This document shows positions 1 through 11,866 of a stretch of DNA of 64,000 bases, piece by piece. The notes beneath the pieces are model-generated. The model was not told the origin of the DNA. It saw only the letters and a list, made by a program, of their open reading frames with translations, and made no database searches. Source of the DNA: Atherix ibis. Taxonomy: Eukaryota; Arthropoda; Insecta; Diptera; Athericidae. How positions within the stretch are numbered: the first letter of the stretch is position 1; each line of letters starts with the position of its first letter. Made by a program: the position numbers and the translations under genes. The DNA is taken from positions 108,186,267 through 108,250,266 of the forward strand of contig OY282605.1 in the NCBI GenBank assembly GCA_958298945.1. Direction: 5' to 3'.

Positions 1-160
1 TTGTGGACAAAATTGGCCCGAAAATTTGTAGAAAATGATATGAGATATTCTAATTGAAATCGTAGTGCTAAGTACAATACTTATATTTCAGTACAAATGT
101 TACTAAAAATGATATTTACGAAAAAATTAGCCCAAAGTTAGAGTTTTTTCTCCTCTTAGG
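1..160. repeat. Partial copy of a local A-rich 'ggccca-aaaattgtag' repeat
   Basis: The stretch carries the words ttggcccgaaaatttgtag and GATATGAGATATTCTAATTG (from position 37), then a 'ttagccc' block. The same words in the same order recur at 5139 and 5524 inside the larger array at 5060-5645. No coding frame is visible. It is probably a dispersed or duplicated piece of the same satellite-like sequence, cut by the window edge. Confidence 0.6.
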
Positions 161-2469
161 TGTGACGTAATTTGGGACATTTTACTTGCATATTAAATAA
201 AAGTTGAATTTTTCGATTTTTGGCCGATACACGTGTATGTGTAGGTTAATGGTCGTAGTAGTAATGATAATAATAATAATTCGAAGAAAAAAAAATACAT
301 CTAATATTAAATCGAGAAAAGGCGTACTATTTATTATCATACACAAATACTGATTATTAAATAATAATTTAAGAGAATAATAAAAAAAAAATTATAGAAC
401 TTTATTGGGTTTAATTTTTTTTGGCCCTTTTTTTTAAAAGAATATTTTTTCTTTTTTTTAAATTTTAGCATAAAAAGTAAATTTATAAAATTGTTCATTT
501 AGATTTGATGGAAAAAAAGACTAGGGAATAAAATAAAAACAATATTACGAGTATGTATAATTTTTTTACAAGTCTTTTTTTTTTTAAATAAAAGTGAAAT
601 TAAGTTTAGGAAAATAAAAAAAATATTAAAAAAAATTTACACATAATAGATTTTCTTTTTTAAAATAAAATTAAATTTTAGCACGTGTCAAGTATCCCTT
701 TTCAAGAAATTATTGTGCATACACGTATGTACCCCAGGTATGTTGATATATATGTATGTATGCGTCTGTGTGTCGTAAAAGAAATAAGTAAAACACATAA
801 ACATTTTCGAAACTACTCCCATGCCGGAAAATGTTCTACAATAGTTTAGAGTGCGCCCGTATATATGCAACAATAGCTATTAACCATTATTTAGTCTGTT
901 GAATAAATAATAAAAAAGTTTTGTTACCGAAAAAAAGAAAAGAGTCAAAATAAGGTGTTTAAATTCCCAAATTGGAACGTGCATAGAATAAAGACAAAAA
1001 AAAAATAATAATAAAAATAATGAAAATAAATAGAAGGACGAAAATAGATGACGACTTATTGTTGTTCAAAGTTAGGAAAATTTTGTCGAAAACTTTTTAT
1101 ATTCCATCATGACACACACTCACGAAAACTTTTTATATTCCATCATGACACGATATCTTAAATATCTGGCAAATGTGTGTGTGAGTTGAAAGATGAAATT
1201 TATTTTCCATTAGAGAATTATCCTATTTATTTGCTTACTTTTCCATAAGAGAAATTATAAATAAGCTCTTATTTCTATATTTATTATTAACGAAAATGGA
1301 CAATTTTGATTAATATAACATTCAATATTATTACAATATATCCTTTGTTAATATAATCAGAGAGGATATAAAAAATTATGTATATTTCATATTAGAAATT
1401 TGAAAAGATATACTGAATAAAATATGATAACATAAAATGTGATAGAATTGATAAACATTTCATAAATACGAGTATTATGTATTTAAAATACAAACAAATA
1501 CAAATACATTTCTTATGAAATATGATAGATTCTTATGACTTGTATTAATTCGATGTTGTATTTTATTAGACATAATTTATATAAATAAATAAAAGTTGAC
1601 ATTTTAATTTATCCTCTTTAAAATTTGTCTTAGAAACATTAGTCCTTTTTTTAATTACTGTAATATCCATTAATGGTAAAATTATTTTTAATTTATTTTG
1701 TTCAAATTTCTTTCTTTTTATTATTATTATTGCTAATCTTTCTTGTTATTGTTGTTGTTGTTTTTTTTTTTGAATGCTATTCCAAGGAAATTATTTCAAT
1801 TTATATTTATCCTTTTGTAAAGGATATTTTTGTAAATAATTTACAATGCTAATGAAGTAGTTAATGGTGGCTTTTATATTACGATTTGAACACGAATATC
1901 TTAATAGTTTCAATTAATCCTTTAGACTATGGGCTGTGCTATTGACTGACGTAAACATTACCTCGTTTTCAATACCTTTAACCATAAATATTAGTTATAC
2001 AAAATTGTAACTGCATTATAAATGGACAACAAAAAGGGTACTTTTACACGTTGAACCTGTAGAGCTTTAATATCCAATTCCGGTTTCTTTTTTATCCATG
2101 TTTATTTTGTTGTTGTCATTAAATTAAATTTACATCTTTTAACAATAATTTATTGCTGCGTACACTCCATCCCTCTGCTTCCCTTTTAAAAGAGAAATCA
2201 TTTTTTAAGAAAAGTCTCTTGTGAATTAGCAATAAATCATATAGTCTTGATATGATATAATTTAGAAAGGGAATTTTTTTTACTACTTGTAATTAATTTT
2301 TATAACTTTCTTGTATCAAATTTTTTTTTAAAATTATGCATATTTTCTCAATTGATTTATTATAAAGTTTTGTTCATTTAAAAAAAAAAAAACTTCATTT
2401 CACAATGGGAAATTCGAAAATTTTATAATTTCATTGAAATATTTTTGTGCCAATATTCAGAATGAGATG
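161..2469. other. A+T-rich non-coding stretch
   Basis: I see no gene here. The sequence is poly-A and poly-T rich with short trinucleotide runs (taataataataatt near 268, ttgttgttgttg near 1750). The only distinct feature is the short tandem duplication at 1087-1151. The open frame at 688-873 (-) has no recognisable similarity and codon content like the background. Confidence 0.6.
1087..1151. repeat. Two-copy direct repeat, 36-bp period
   Basis: A 29-bp unit starting CGAAAACTTTTTATATTCCA occurs at 1087-1115 and again at 1123-1151, separated by 7 bp (acactca). The two copies are identical by eye, which suggests a recent small tandem duplication. Confidence 0.85.
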
Positions 2470-2640
2470 TACGAGGTCTGTTGAAAAAGTATCGCGAATT
2501 TTGAATTTCTGCGGGTTACGTTTATTCGATTTTCGAATTTTTTGTGTGGCGTTATGTTGGTACTCATGTATCTCATTACAGCTGCTTTGCTTGCACGTGT
2601 TTTGGCTTGTCTTCAATTTTTGCCCATTCCAAAAAATGGA

Positions 2641-3207
2641 TCAAAAAATCTGTTTCGGGAAGAAGAAAAAGTCACAGGGGGCCAGATCTGGGGAATACGA
2701 TGGCTGCGGCATTATTAGTGTATTGTTTTTGGACAAAAATTCGCGCACAAGCAACGATGCATGAGCAGGGGCGTTATCATGGTGTAAAAAGCAATTTTTG
2801 TTCTTCAACAAATCCGGGCGTTTCTGCCGGATTGCTTCGCGCAACTTGCGCATAACTTACAGGTAATATTCCTTATTGATCGTTCTACCCTGTGGCAAGA
2901 ACTCATGATGCACCACGCCCCTGCAATCGAAGAAAACTAAGCCAAACCTTCACATTCGACCGAATTGGTGCGCTTTTTCCGGTCTTGGCTCGTGCGGAAG
3001 CTTCCATTGCGATGATTGAGCTTCGGTTTCTACGTCATAACTGTAAACCCATGATTCGTCACCAATTATGGCCATCTGGAGCAAATTCGGTTCGTCGCGG
3101 ACAGAGTCCAACAGCTCCTTAGCAATGTTAATGCGATGCTGTTTTTGGTCGAAAATGGGCAAAAATCGAAGACGAGCCAAAACACGTGCAAGCAAAGCAG
3201 CTGTCAA
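2641..3207 (-). pseudogene. Mariner transposase catalytic fragment, copy A
   Basis: The - strand frames give FDQKQHRINIAKELLD, then GDESWVYSYDVETEAQSSQW (first catalytic Asp), then HHDNAPAHASLLVREFL and YSPDLAPCDFF. The spacing between the second and third acidic residues is D34D by count, as in mariner. The frame breaks between the first part (about 3207-2950) and the second (2853-2641). The upstream leader is joined directly to FDQKQHR, so the HTH domain is absent from this segment. Confidence 0.85.
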
Positions 3208-3323
3208 AAATTAACTGAACATTCAAAATGGCCGAACTTGTTGGCATAAATGAGAGACATGAGTACCAACATAACGCCACACAAAAAATTCGAAAATCGA
3301 ATAAACGTAACCCGCGGAAATTT

Positions 3324-3678
3324 GGTCGAAATTAAGCAATTTTGATACGAATTTCGCGGCGACCCGTCTCACGCCCAAATCATTGGTAAAAATCGAATGG
3401 CAAATCGATATGTATAAGTCCTCAGCAACTTCTCTAACTGTGATTCGACGATTGGCCAATATTATTTTCTTCACTTCATCAATGTTAACGTCTGTTGTTG
3501 ACATGCTCGGGCGTCCGGCACGCTTTTCGTCGTTCACATTTTCTCGGCCCTCTGAGAACATTTTGTACCACCGATAAACGTTACTTCGGTCCAAGGTAGC
3601 TTCAACATAAGCCACAGTCAACATTCGGAATGCATCCGCGCAATTAATTTTGTTTTTCACACAGATTCTTTGATAAAT
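3324..3678 (-). pseudogene. Mariner transposase N-terminal (HTH) fragment
   Basis: The - strand frame encodes the DNA-binding part of a mariner transposase. It includes the words LDRSNVYRWYKMFSEGRE, AGRPS and RRITVREVAEDL, then a piece ending KLLNFDQ. The expected ATG-GAT-CAA start reads att-tat-caa at 3670-3678, so the initiator is lost. After FDQ the frame runs into an inverted element leader, so the catalytic domain is not contiguous. This is the only Mar-I copy in the window that keeps the HTH region. Confidence 0.8.
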
Positions 3679-3858
3679 TTTTTGAAATGGGCAAAAAATC
3701 GAATGGAACAAAAATCAAAAATTAACTCAACATTCAAAATGGCCGAACCTGTCGGCATAAGTGAGAGACATGAGCATCAACATAACGCTGCAAAAAAATC
3801 GAAAATACGTAATCCGCGGAAATTCAAAATTCGCGATACATTTTGAACAGATCTCTTA

Positions 3859-5059
3859 TTCCTGTGACACTGTTTCAATGTTAATATTATCTACCAATAA
3901 GAAGATTACCACTAAACAGAATACCCCTAAGGATTCGTTATTCTATTTTATACATACTTATTTATATGATTTATTACCATAGGTTGAATAATATAGAATA
4001 GAATTGCCTCATTTGGCCTTTTACTAAATTATACACTTCAGAAAACAGAATTAATAAGAATACTGACAGACATCTTCTATGCGGGCAAGTTTTTTTTTTA
4101 CTTATTTTTTCCCACTTCGACTTAATAAGATTTTCATTTAGAAGTTTACTCCCTAGTCATTTTAATAGAATTTTCTTAGAAAAAATTTCAAAATATTTAT
4201 TTACAAGTATCCATTAGCAGAAAAGACAACGAATAATAAAAACTGGGACAATTTGTTATATAGAATTTGAAATTTTTCATCACTTAATTTAAATGTTCAA
4301 TTTTATAAAATTTAATGCATTTTATTTATAGTTTATTATATAAACAAAAACCAATGTTGACTAGATTGATTTTGATTAAATATAAATTTTGATAAATTGA
4401 TTCAAGGAATTTGTTCGTTTAGTATTGGGCGTATAGATAGGATGATATTGTAGAAAATTTAACGAAAAATACTTTATTCAATTTACTCAAACTCTATTAT
4501 TTATATCTCCAAATTGTAAACTTGTTCGTTTTACCAAAGGATTTATCTGCAATATGACTACACGGGGATAGATGTTGATACGTAATAGGAAAAAATTTAT
4601 TGAGTTTAAAAATAATTTACTAAGAAAAGAGAATGTTTCTTTGTACAAAAGTGAATAAATTGGCAAATATTAAGTCAAATATGATAAGGAAAAATATTTT
4701 CTAACAAAATACTGTCAAGTTTGGATTTTTTGAACAATATATTATTTTTTTTTTTATCAACGTTCTCTTTATCATGTAAATATGAAATTTTATTAAAACT
4801 AAATATTTTCTATACACATTTTTATTTGTGTTTTTATATTTTTTGATACTATTGTAGCTGTAAACTCAAGATTATTCTAGTTTGAAGAAAGGGGTTTCTA
4901 GCAATCAATTTAAGTTCATTAAATAAGCAAAAATTGTCAACTTTTTTATCAATACATCCAATCAAATTTTTTTGTAAGTCTGTGTCTAGTACGCAGCAGT
5001 CTTGAATTTGAATCCAGTGACGCAGGTACCCTTAAGTTGTCGCCAAATGACCTGAGGTG
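3859..5059. other. A+T-rich stretch without recognised features
   Basis: No gene or transposon end was recognised. The sequence is low complexity, with no open frame that resembles a protein. Confidence 0.5.
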
Positions 5060-5645
5060 TGATGGTACAACATATTTCGGAAAAAAATGGCCCAAGAACT
5101 TGGACCAAAAAAAAAATTGGCCTAAAATTTTAGAAAAAGATATGAGATATTCTAATTGAGGTAGTGGCGCAAAGTATCTACATTTCAGTACTAATGTTAC
5201 TAGAAATAATGTTAAAACAAAAACTAAACCAGATTGACGCAAGAAATTCAAAAAAATGACCCAAAAAATTGGCGCAACAAATTGTAGAAAATTTTTTAAA
5301 GCAAATTGGCCCAAAAAATTGTAGAAAAAATTACAGCGAGAAAATTGTAGAAAAATATGTAGAAAAAATTGCCCCAAAAACTGTAAAAATAATGTTAAAA
5401 AAACTAAACAAAGTAAGCCCAAAAAATTCAAAAACATTACCCAAAAAATTGGTCCAAACATTTTTTAGAGAAAATTGGCCCAAAAAATTGTAGAAAAAAT
5501 TGGCCCGAAAAATTGTAAAAAAGGATATGAGATATTCTAATTGAAGTACTTATATTTCAGTACAAACGATAATAGAAATAAAATTTAAAAAAAACTAAGA
5601 AATTAAAAGAAAAAAATTACGAAAAAATTAGCCCCAAATAATTGT
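5060..5645. repeat. Degenerate minisatellite with higher-order duplication
   Basis: A loosely repeated word of about 24 bp, roughly ttggcccaaaaaattgtaga, is iterated many times with variation (tggcgcaa, ttgccccaa, ttggtccaa). A larger unit is visible too: GATATGAGATATTCTAATTG followed by 'catttcagta' occurs at 5139 and again at 5524, and once more at position 37. The open frames at 5269-5493 (+) and 4949-5461 (-) are by-products of the repeat (monotonous K/N/P or F/L composition) and not genes. Confidence 0.75.
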
Positions 5646-6028
5646 TATAACCCGGTTTGAATTTTTCAAACGTATCATTTGCCGGCTTGGTTTGGTCGGC
5701 ATGAATTTCCAAAATGAACAACGACCACAAACAGACAGTAATGGTTCAACTACGGTACACATATTCCTATAGATTATAAAACTTTAGAAGTAATTCAGTC
5801 CATAACTCCCGCAGATTTTGAATTGGTGCAAACTGATCTATGGCGGCAAAACGATTCTGATGACGATCAAATTGATCATAATCTGGAAATATGCTTCCTA
5901 CAACATAATTGTGTGGAAAAAGATCCACCATAGTTCTGTTTGAAAAGCGGCATAGCTAGAACACTATCCAATCAGTTAAAAAACATATTATCTTAAAGCT
6001 AGAATAGCCCTCTATTGCCAATTCAATA

Positions 6029-7081
6029 TGATAAGTCAGTGATAAATGCCAGAGATATAAAAAGATACTATACAAAATTTTATAAACACCTGCTCATTAG
6101 TTTAGTTTTGACATCCATTCAAAAGAGACTAGGTTTGTGTTTTTTAATTAATATGGAAAAACGGGAGTTAAGTGTGCTATTAAATCACTATTTTTGAGAA
6201 AGAAAACCAATATCTGAAACTAAAACCAAGCTTGACAATTATAATGGGAAATGATTCAGACGTGATTTACTGAATTCCATTGTGGTTGTATGAGTACAAG
6301 TAAAGCTGAGCGCCCAGGACGTCCAATTTAGGTCATCACTGAACAACTGATAAATAAAATCTATGATATTGTTTTAAAAGACTGTCGAATAAAAGTGTGC
6401 AAGGTAGCTGACATGCTAAACATATCAAAAGAACGTGGCAACATCTTACATGGAATTTTGGCTATGAGAAACTTATCGGCAAGATGGGTGCCATGTCTGC
6501 TAACACCAGACCAAAAACGTGTTCGTGCTATTCAAATGAATTTTTGCGTTGATGAAATATGGATTCACTATTATACACCAGAAACCCAAATTCAGTCAAA
6601 ACAATGGAATTGTACTATCGAACGTGCACCAAAGAAGACCAAAAGTGATTCTATCTGAGCTGTATATGGTATAATATTCATCGACTATGATAAAATATTA
6701 AAAAAGATATCAGTACCGTATTATACCGCATGATTAATTCATTTGAATAACGAAATCAAGACAAAACAACCGCATTTACAAAGAAAAATTTTCTGCTTCA
6801 TCATGACATTGCACCTTCAAGTTCATCAGGAATTTCAACTGCAAAATATGTGTAATTACGTTATGAGTTATCTCCTCTAAATTAAGGCCTATTTTTACGT
6901 TATGAAGTTAAAGCCTAAAATAAGTCCTATGTTGCAGAGTTTGATAAAAACACGGATGGTATAAAAAAGTTAGAATATTGCTGGACTAATAGTATCGAGC
7001 TAAAAGGATACTATTTTAATAAATAACACAATTTTTGTTGAATAAATTAATTTTTTTGTTTCACTGATCACTGACTTATCA
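6029..7081 (+). mobile_element. Mar-III: decayed mariner with TGATAAGTCAGT termini
   Basis: The left end TGATAAGTCAGTGATAAATG starts after TA (6027-6028). Its inverted partner, read back from 7081 as TGATAAGTCAGTGATCAGTG, is followed by TA (7082-7083). Length is 1053 bp with clean TA target duplications. The internal transposase remnant runs in the same + direction. The 3' end and its flank are duplicated just downstream (see 7037-7600). Confidence 0.85.
6153..7026 (+). pseudogene. Mariner transposase remnant (SETMAR/cecropia-like type)
   Basis: The remnant starts MEKRELSVLLNHYF at the ATG at 6153. It continues with a GRP block near 6310, then DQKRVRAIQMNF and VDEIWIHYYTPETQIQSKQW (first catalytic Asp; 'VDE-WIHYYTPET' is characteristic of this mariner group). 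Near 6790 a degraded HHD-APS motif marks the second Asp. The end GIKKLEYCWTNSIELKGYY stops at TAA 7024-7026. Many frameshifts and deletions are present, and the region around the third Asp is largely missing. It is not functional. Confidence 0.8.
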
Positions 7082-7600
7082 TACTGCCCTCGTAAGCCGA
7101 ACAATACCATTTCAACTAAAAACGGGATAACAATAAAGTCATAAAATTATCGACAGAATATTAAGTGATTTTTGAAGTATCAGAATTTTGGTTAGGAATC
7201 TAAAAATAAAAAATATTAATTCCCATAAAAATAATTAGCTTTTATAATAATTAAAAGAAAACGCGGAAGGCAAAACTCTCCCATTGTTATTTGATAAATA
7301 ATAAAATTTTTGTTGACTAAAGTGATTCTTTGTTTCATTTATCACTGACTTATCATACTGCCCTCGTAAGCCGAACAAACCATTTCAACTAAAAACAGGA
7401 TAACAATAAAATCATAAAATTATCGACAGAATATTAAGTGATTTTTGAAGTATATAAAAAAAATATCAGAATTTTGGTTAGAAATCTAAAAATAAAAAGG
7501 ATTAAAATGGATTATTTAAAAAAAATTTTCCGTAATATTAATTAACTTTTATAATAATTAAAAAAAAATGCAAAACTTTCCTATTGTTAACATAAAATGT
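7037..7600. repeat. Tandem duplication (about 274 bp) covering the Mar-III 3' end and flank
   Basis: The segment with ctgacttatcatactgccct and 'aagccgaaca', then 'aggataacaataaa', occurs twice. Its two anchors lie at 7071 and 7345. Each unit starts with the terminal bases of the mariner and continues into non-transposon flank. The duplication therefore happened after insertion and its unit straddles the transposon boundary. Confidence 0.8.
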
Positions 7601-8576
7601 TATACAAACTAAATGGATGTTTGAAAAGTAAGTAAATCAAACATATACATACACATACGTATCTGAAAGCTTCTTTTTTATCCAGATATTCGTATATTCT
7701 TTATTGTTAAAGTAAATTGTTACATTTATCCAATCGTTCATGTCAAATGTTTCAATGAATAATACACTATCGCACAAAGAAGTGAATCATATGAACTCAT
7801 ATTGTGAAACATATTCAACTAAATAGGAAAATTTATTAATATACGGCACGTTTTTCCATTTGCAAACGGATACGAAAAAGAAAACCGGCAAGGAAAATAA
7901 TATCATAATAATGTGAAAGGAAATTTTCGTAGAAGTACAATAATAGCTGCTACTCCTTGCTCATTTCATTAACTACGATTATTTTTGTATTGTATATTCA
8001 TGGAAAATTGTTTGGGTAAAGGGGTAGAGGGCAGGGGTGGAAAATTTAACAAGCATAAACAATAAAGACGAAATATCAAAAGTCCTTGCTAAACTCCTTT
8101 TGTTGTCTATATGTGCTCGTAAATAGAAATAAAACGATACTGATGGGTTATAAAAGTGGAAAATTCTGACTTTTCGCAACGGAAGAAAATAAACAAAAAT
8201 ATTTAAAAAAAAAATCCATGTAAACAAGCAAGTCTGTAGCTTGGAAATTAGGATTATTCGAAGCGCGGATGAGTGACGTCTCTTTTAATAAAGTTTTTCG
8301 ACATATTGCTAAGGATTTTGTTTTTGGTTTTTCATTTGTCTAAGATTTTAATCATCAAGTTTTCTTCTTTGTCCTTTTTCTTTTTCTTATTTTTCTATAT
8401 ATATACAATACATACTGAACTAATTGAAAGTTAATTTGTTTTTAGACATTCATTCGAATATTATTCATTTCGGAGAATTCTATTTTGTTTTTACGTATGT
8501 GCATATTTCGATTGTGAAAACAAAATAGGAAAAGTGCTGTCAGAAAAGAAAAGTCCTAATCAATTTAATTAATTGT
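7601..8576. other. A+T-rich stretch without recognised genes
   Basis: I recognise no protein or RNA gene. The open frame at 7979-8227 (-) has no recognisable similarity and lies in background-composition sequence. Confidence 0.5.
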
Positions 8577-10310
8577 AAAAGCCAAATAACAATGTGAATA
8601 TAATTATTTGTTTGATGCTTTTCTAATTTCACCAATGAGTCCTTTGTGTAAGATTTTAGGAACCACCAAATGGCCCAATATTATGGTAGAATTTTGAAAG
8701 TATCAAATCATCGACAATTATCCCAATGGAATGGTTTTGAGTTTTAAATATTGTTTACAGAAAGAAAAATATTCGTTTTTTTGTTGAAAATATTTTTGTA
8801 ATAAGGCGTATTTGTGCATAAAATGATTTAAAGGTCACGACAGCATTAAACTTGAACAAATTTGATTTATCAAGAAATATTTTTGGGGGATTTTATTAGC
8901 ATTTCCTATAAGAAATCATTTTCTTCTTTTGTATTAAAATTTATTCTAATGCGATTATTATATACTTTGATATATGTACACTGCAGGCCAAAAGTATATA
9001 ACTTAAATAGAATTCAGAAAGTTAAATAGAATTCGTTAATTAAAAAGCAAAAAAAAATTTAAAAAATATTCATATTAAAAAAACTATATTAATTTTGATG
9101 TTAAAAATAAAAAAAATATCCATTAATTATTCTCATATTAAAAATACAATATTAAAAGCCAAATTACAATGTGAAAAAAATTATTTGTTTGATGCTTTTC
9201 TAATTTCACCAATGAGTCCTTTGTGTAAGATTTTAGGAACCACCAAATGGCCCAATATTATGGTAGAATTTTGAAAGTATCAAATCATCGACAATTATCC
9301 CAATGGAATGGTTTTGAGTTTTAAATATTGTTTACAGAAAGAAAAATATTCGTTTTTTTGTTGAAATTATTTTTGTAATAAGGCGTATTTGTGCATAAAA
9401 TGATTTAAAGGTCACGATAGCAATAAACTTGAACAAATTTGATTTATCAAGAAATATTTTTGGGGGATTTTATTAGCATTTCCTATAAAAAATCATTTTC
9501 TTCTTTTGTATTAAAATTTATTCTAATGCGATTATTATATACTTTGATATATGTACACTGCAGGCCAAAAGTATATAACTTAAATAGAATTCAGAAAGTT
9601 AAATAGAATTCGTTAATTAAAAAGCAAAAAAAAATTTAAAAAATATTCATATTTAAAAAACTATATTAATTTTGATGTTAAAAATAAAAAAAATATCCAT
9701 TAATTATTCTTATATTAAAAATACAATATTAAAAGCCAAATTACAATGTGTAAAAAATTATTTGTTTGATGCTTTTCTAATTTCACCAATGAGTCCTTTG
9801 TGTAAGATTTTAGGAACCACCAAATGGCCCAATATTATGGTAGAATCTTGAAAGTATCAAATCATCGACAATTATCCCAATGGAATGGTTTTGAGTTTTA
9901 AATATTGTATACAGAAAGAAAAATATTAGATTTTTTGTTGAAATTATTTTTGTAATAAGGCGTATTTGTGCATAAAATGATTTAAAGGTCACGACAGCAT
10001 TAAACTTGATTGAATTTGATTTATCAAGAAATATTTTTGGGAGATTTTATTAACATTTCCTGTAAGAAATCATTTTCTTCTTTTGTATTAAAAATTCATT
10101 CTAATCCGATAATTATATACTTTGATATATGTACATTGCAGGCCAAAAGTATATAACCACTTTGCTTTTAGTGGAAAGTTAAATAGAAGTCGGAAATTAA
10201 AAAGAAAAAAAACATGAAAAAAATATACATATTTAAAAACTATGTTAATTTTGATCTTACACATAAATATGAAAAAAAGAAATATTTTTTATCCATTAAT
10301 CATTCTTGTA
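8577..10310. repeat. Three-unit tandem array, 577-bp period, with a Tc1-like end in each unit
   Basis: The word ccaatgagtcctttgtgtaa recurs at 8632, 9209 and 9786, exactly 577 bp apart. Each unit has about 400 bp of unique-looking flank, a TA, and then CACTGCAGGCCAAAAGTATA (8979 and 9556, with CATTGCAGG at 10134), a Tc1-type terminal sequence with about 170 bp of element interior. Units 1 and 2 are nearly identical. Unit 3 diverges inside the element part and is the only one that continues into transposase-related sequence. Copies 1 and 2 are probably later amplifications. Confidence 0.85.
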
Positions 10311-10750
10311 TCATAAATACAATATTTAAAAAAAATTTCAAAATTGTTTTTTCGTCCAAAAAACCTTTATTAACTTGTCTGTTCCAGTATTGCAAAAGGA
10401 TTGTCCATAAATCTTCCTTCTGTCTAGGGCATAACAGAAAGCTTCTATTGTGATGGTTATGCCATATTTTCCAAAATAGTTTCTTTGTTTTGATTTTGTA
10501 GAAATTGTTTACATAATTTCGAACTATGTTTAGAAGCGTTATTCTGTGGCGTAACGAATTTTTACCAATTAACCGATGTCCTGATGAAAAAGAACGTTGG
10601 TGTCTAAGATATTTAGATACTGTTTTTTTAGAATTTCTTCAAATCGTACCAAGACTCCATCCGTAGAGAAGCAACCCCAAATCATAAACGAACCCTCACC
10701 TTACTTGACGGTTGGCACCATGACTTGCGACAGCATTTTTTCTCCAGCAC
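10134..10750 (-). mobile_element. Tc1-like element remnant
   Basis: The left end CATTGCAGGCCAAAAGTATA follows TA at 10132-10133. A Tc1-type transposase fragment lies inverted inside (see the separate entry). I could not place a matching right terminus. The sequence beyond the poly-G at about 10757 does not repeat the terminal motif, so the element is probably truncated. Confidence 0.6.
10440..10745 (-). pseudogene. Tc1-like transposase fragment
   Basis: The - strand translation gives MLSQVMVPTVK, a stop, then GEGSFMIWGCFSTDGVL and further degenerate sequence. The 'GxGSxMxWGCF' block between the first two catalytic acidic residues is characteristic of Tc1 transposases. The in-frame TAA just before GEGS and the later frameshifts show it is dead. 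Confidence 0.65.
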
Positions 10751-11000
10751 TGGGGAGTAGGGGGGGGGGGGTGATTGGTGCACTTAGATTCTTTTTTTTT
10801 AATTCAACAGTACAAAGTACATTTTTCAAGTCCTGAAAACTCCAATTTCAAAGACATAAAGCCTAATCCAATCTTATTGAGAGCGCCCAAATAAACCACC
10901 TTATCGGCTCGCGCCTAAATAGACCACCGTTATTAGAAATGCTGGTTGGCCACGTCTTCTATTTCATTCGTACTGAATCTGGAGTTCTCTAGACCATGCG
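10751..11000. other. Poly-G tract and short direct repeat
   Basis: A G homopolymer of about 13 bp lies near 10757-10770. Downstream, gcgccyaaatararaccacc-type words occur twice near 10890 and 10912. No coding evidence was seen. Confidence 0.45.
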
Positions 11001-11764
11001 TCTAATACATGATCCAAAGTGGGCATTTCCCTTTTTTTTTGCATGTTTGATAGTGTAATGTATGCGCGAGCACTTAGGTATTTTGCGCGTGCATGCGATT
11101 GTCCAGGTTCACTGCAAACAAAGTTTGTGTATTTCACGATCAGTCTAATCATAGTGCAATTGCTTAAATGAATATCTGCAAGAATAATACATTTTTTTAA
11201 ATTTTTTAACGGAGCAATTTCGAAATAACAGTTAAAATGCAAAATAAATATAATTTGTCAAACGCTAGATTTCTTTGAGTTATAAAAAAAAATAATTGAT
11301 TATAAATTCTGTTCATAATAGAAATTAATTTCATTCCGTGAATTTGATAATTTAACTGTTTAACTTAGATTGCAGCAGAAATTTCCCTCTTTTGCTCGTC
11401 TGACAGTGCACTCATACATTTTGCGCGTGCATGATATTATGCAGGTTCGCCGCGAACAAAGTTTGTGTATTACACGATCAGTTTAATCATGAACATCGGC
11501 AAGAGTAATTAATTATGATAAATGCGCATTTTAGGCGAGCAAAAAGGAATTTCAACATGTTGAAGTATATTATTGATCATGTGATGGTTTGTGCATTTTT
11601 TATTGGTGAATTATTATGATTGACGTTTTCACATTCATTTTTGATTATTTCCATTCGCTTATTTATTTTTGGTAAACATTCTATAATTTATTTTAACATT
11701 CAATTCAATATAAATTTCTACATTAACATGTCATGTTCCACTGTCAATTTATTAAACTTATTTA

Positions 11765-11866
11765 TAAATTTATATGCGAAGGAATATTTATAAATTTATA
11801 AGCAAATGAGTATTTATAAATCTATACGCGAACATATATTTATAAATTTATACGCGAACGATTTTT
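11765..11866. repeat. Short minisatellite, about 30-bp unit, four copies
   Basis: The unit TTTATAAATTTATACGCGAA plus a short variable tail (catata, ggaata, tgagta) is repeated about four times within the dispersed repeat. The copy at 33.6-34.4 kb appears to lack this expansion. Confidence 0.7.

Larger units (their letters stand above)
2472..3856 (-). mobile_element. Mar-I copy A: composite mariner with two nested 5' ends
   Basis: Left terminus CGAGGTCTG begins after TA (2470-2471). The right terminus ends in a degenerate reverse complement (agatctct) followed by TA (3857-3858). Read on the - strand the order is: element 5' end (3856-3690), HTH-coding segment (about 3684-3324), then a second 5' leader (about 3322-3154) lacking its outermost bases, the catalytic part (about 3153-2646), and an inverted 5' end (2645-2472). 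The inner piece 2472-3322 has the same layout as the copies at 16360 and 46029. It is therefore a derivative element fused to the 5' half of a fuller one. The join falls at the FDQ codons, ttcgaccaaa followed by tttccgcgg. Confidence 0.8.

Noticed and set aside
2447..2855. + strand open frames over Mar-I copies (also at 16442 and 56888)
   Set aside because: They are antisense to the recognisable catalytic motifs HHDNAPAH and YSPDLAPCDFF on the - strand.
4949..5493. Overlapping open frames on both strands in the 5.0-5.6 kb array
   Set aside because: They follow from a stop-poor A-rich repeat; composition is monotonous and the frames mirror each other.
10964..11242. - strand frame of 92 codons
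   Set aside because: Lies across the dispersed repeat and shows no transposase motif; treated as background.
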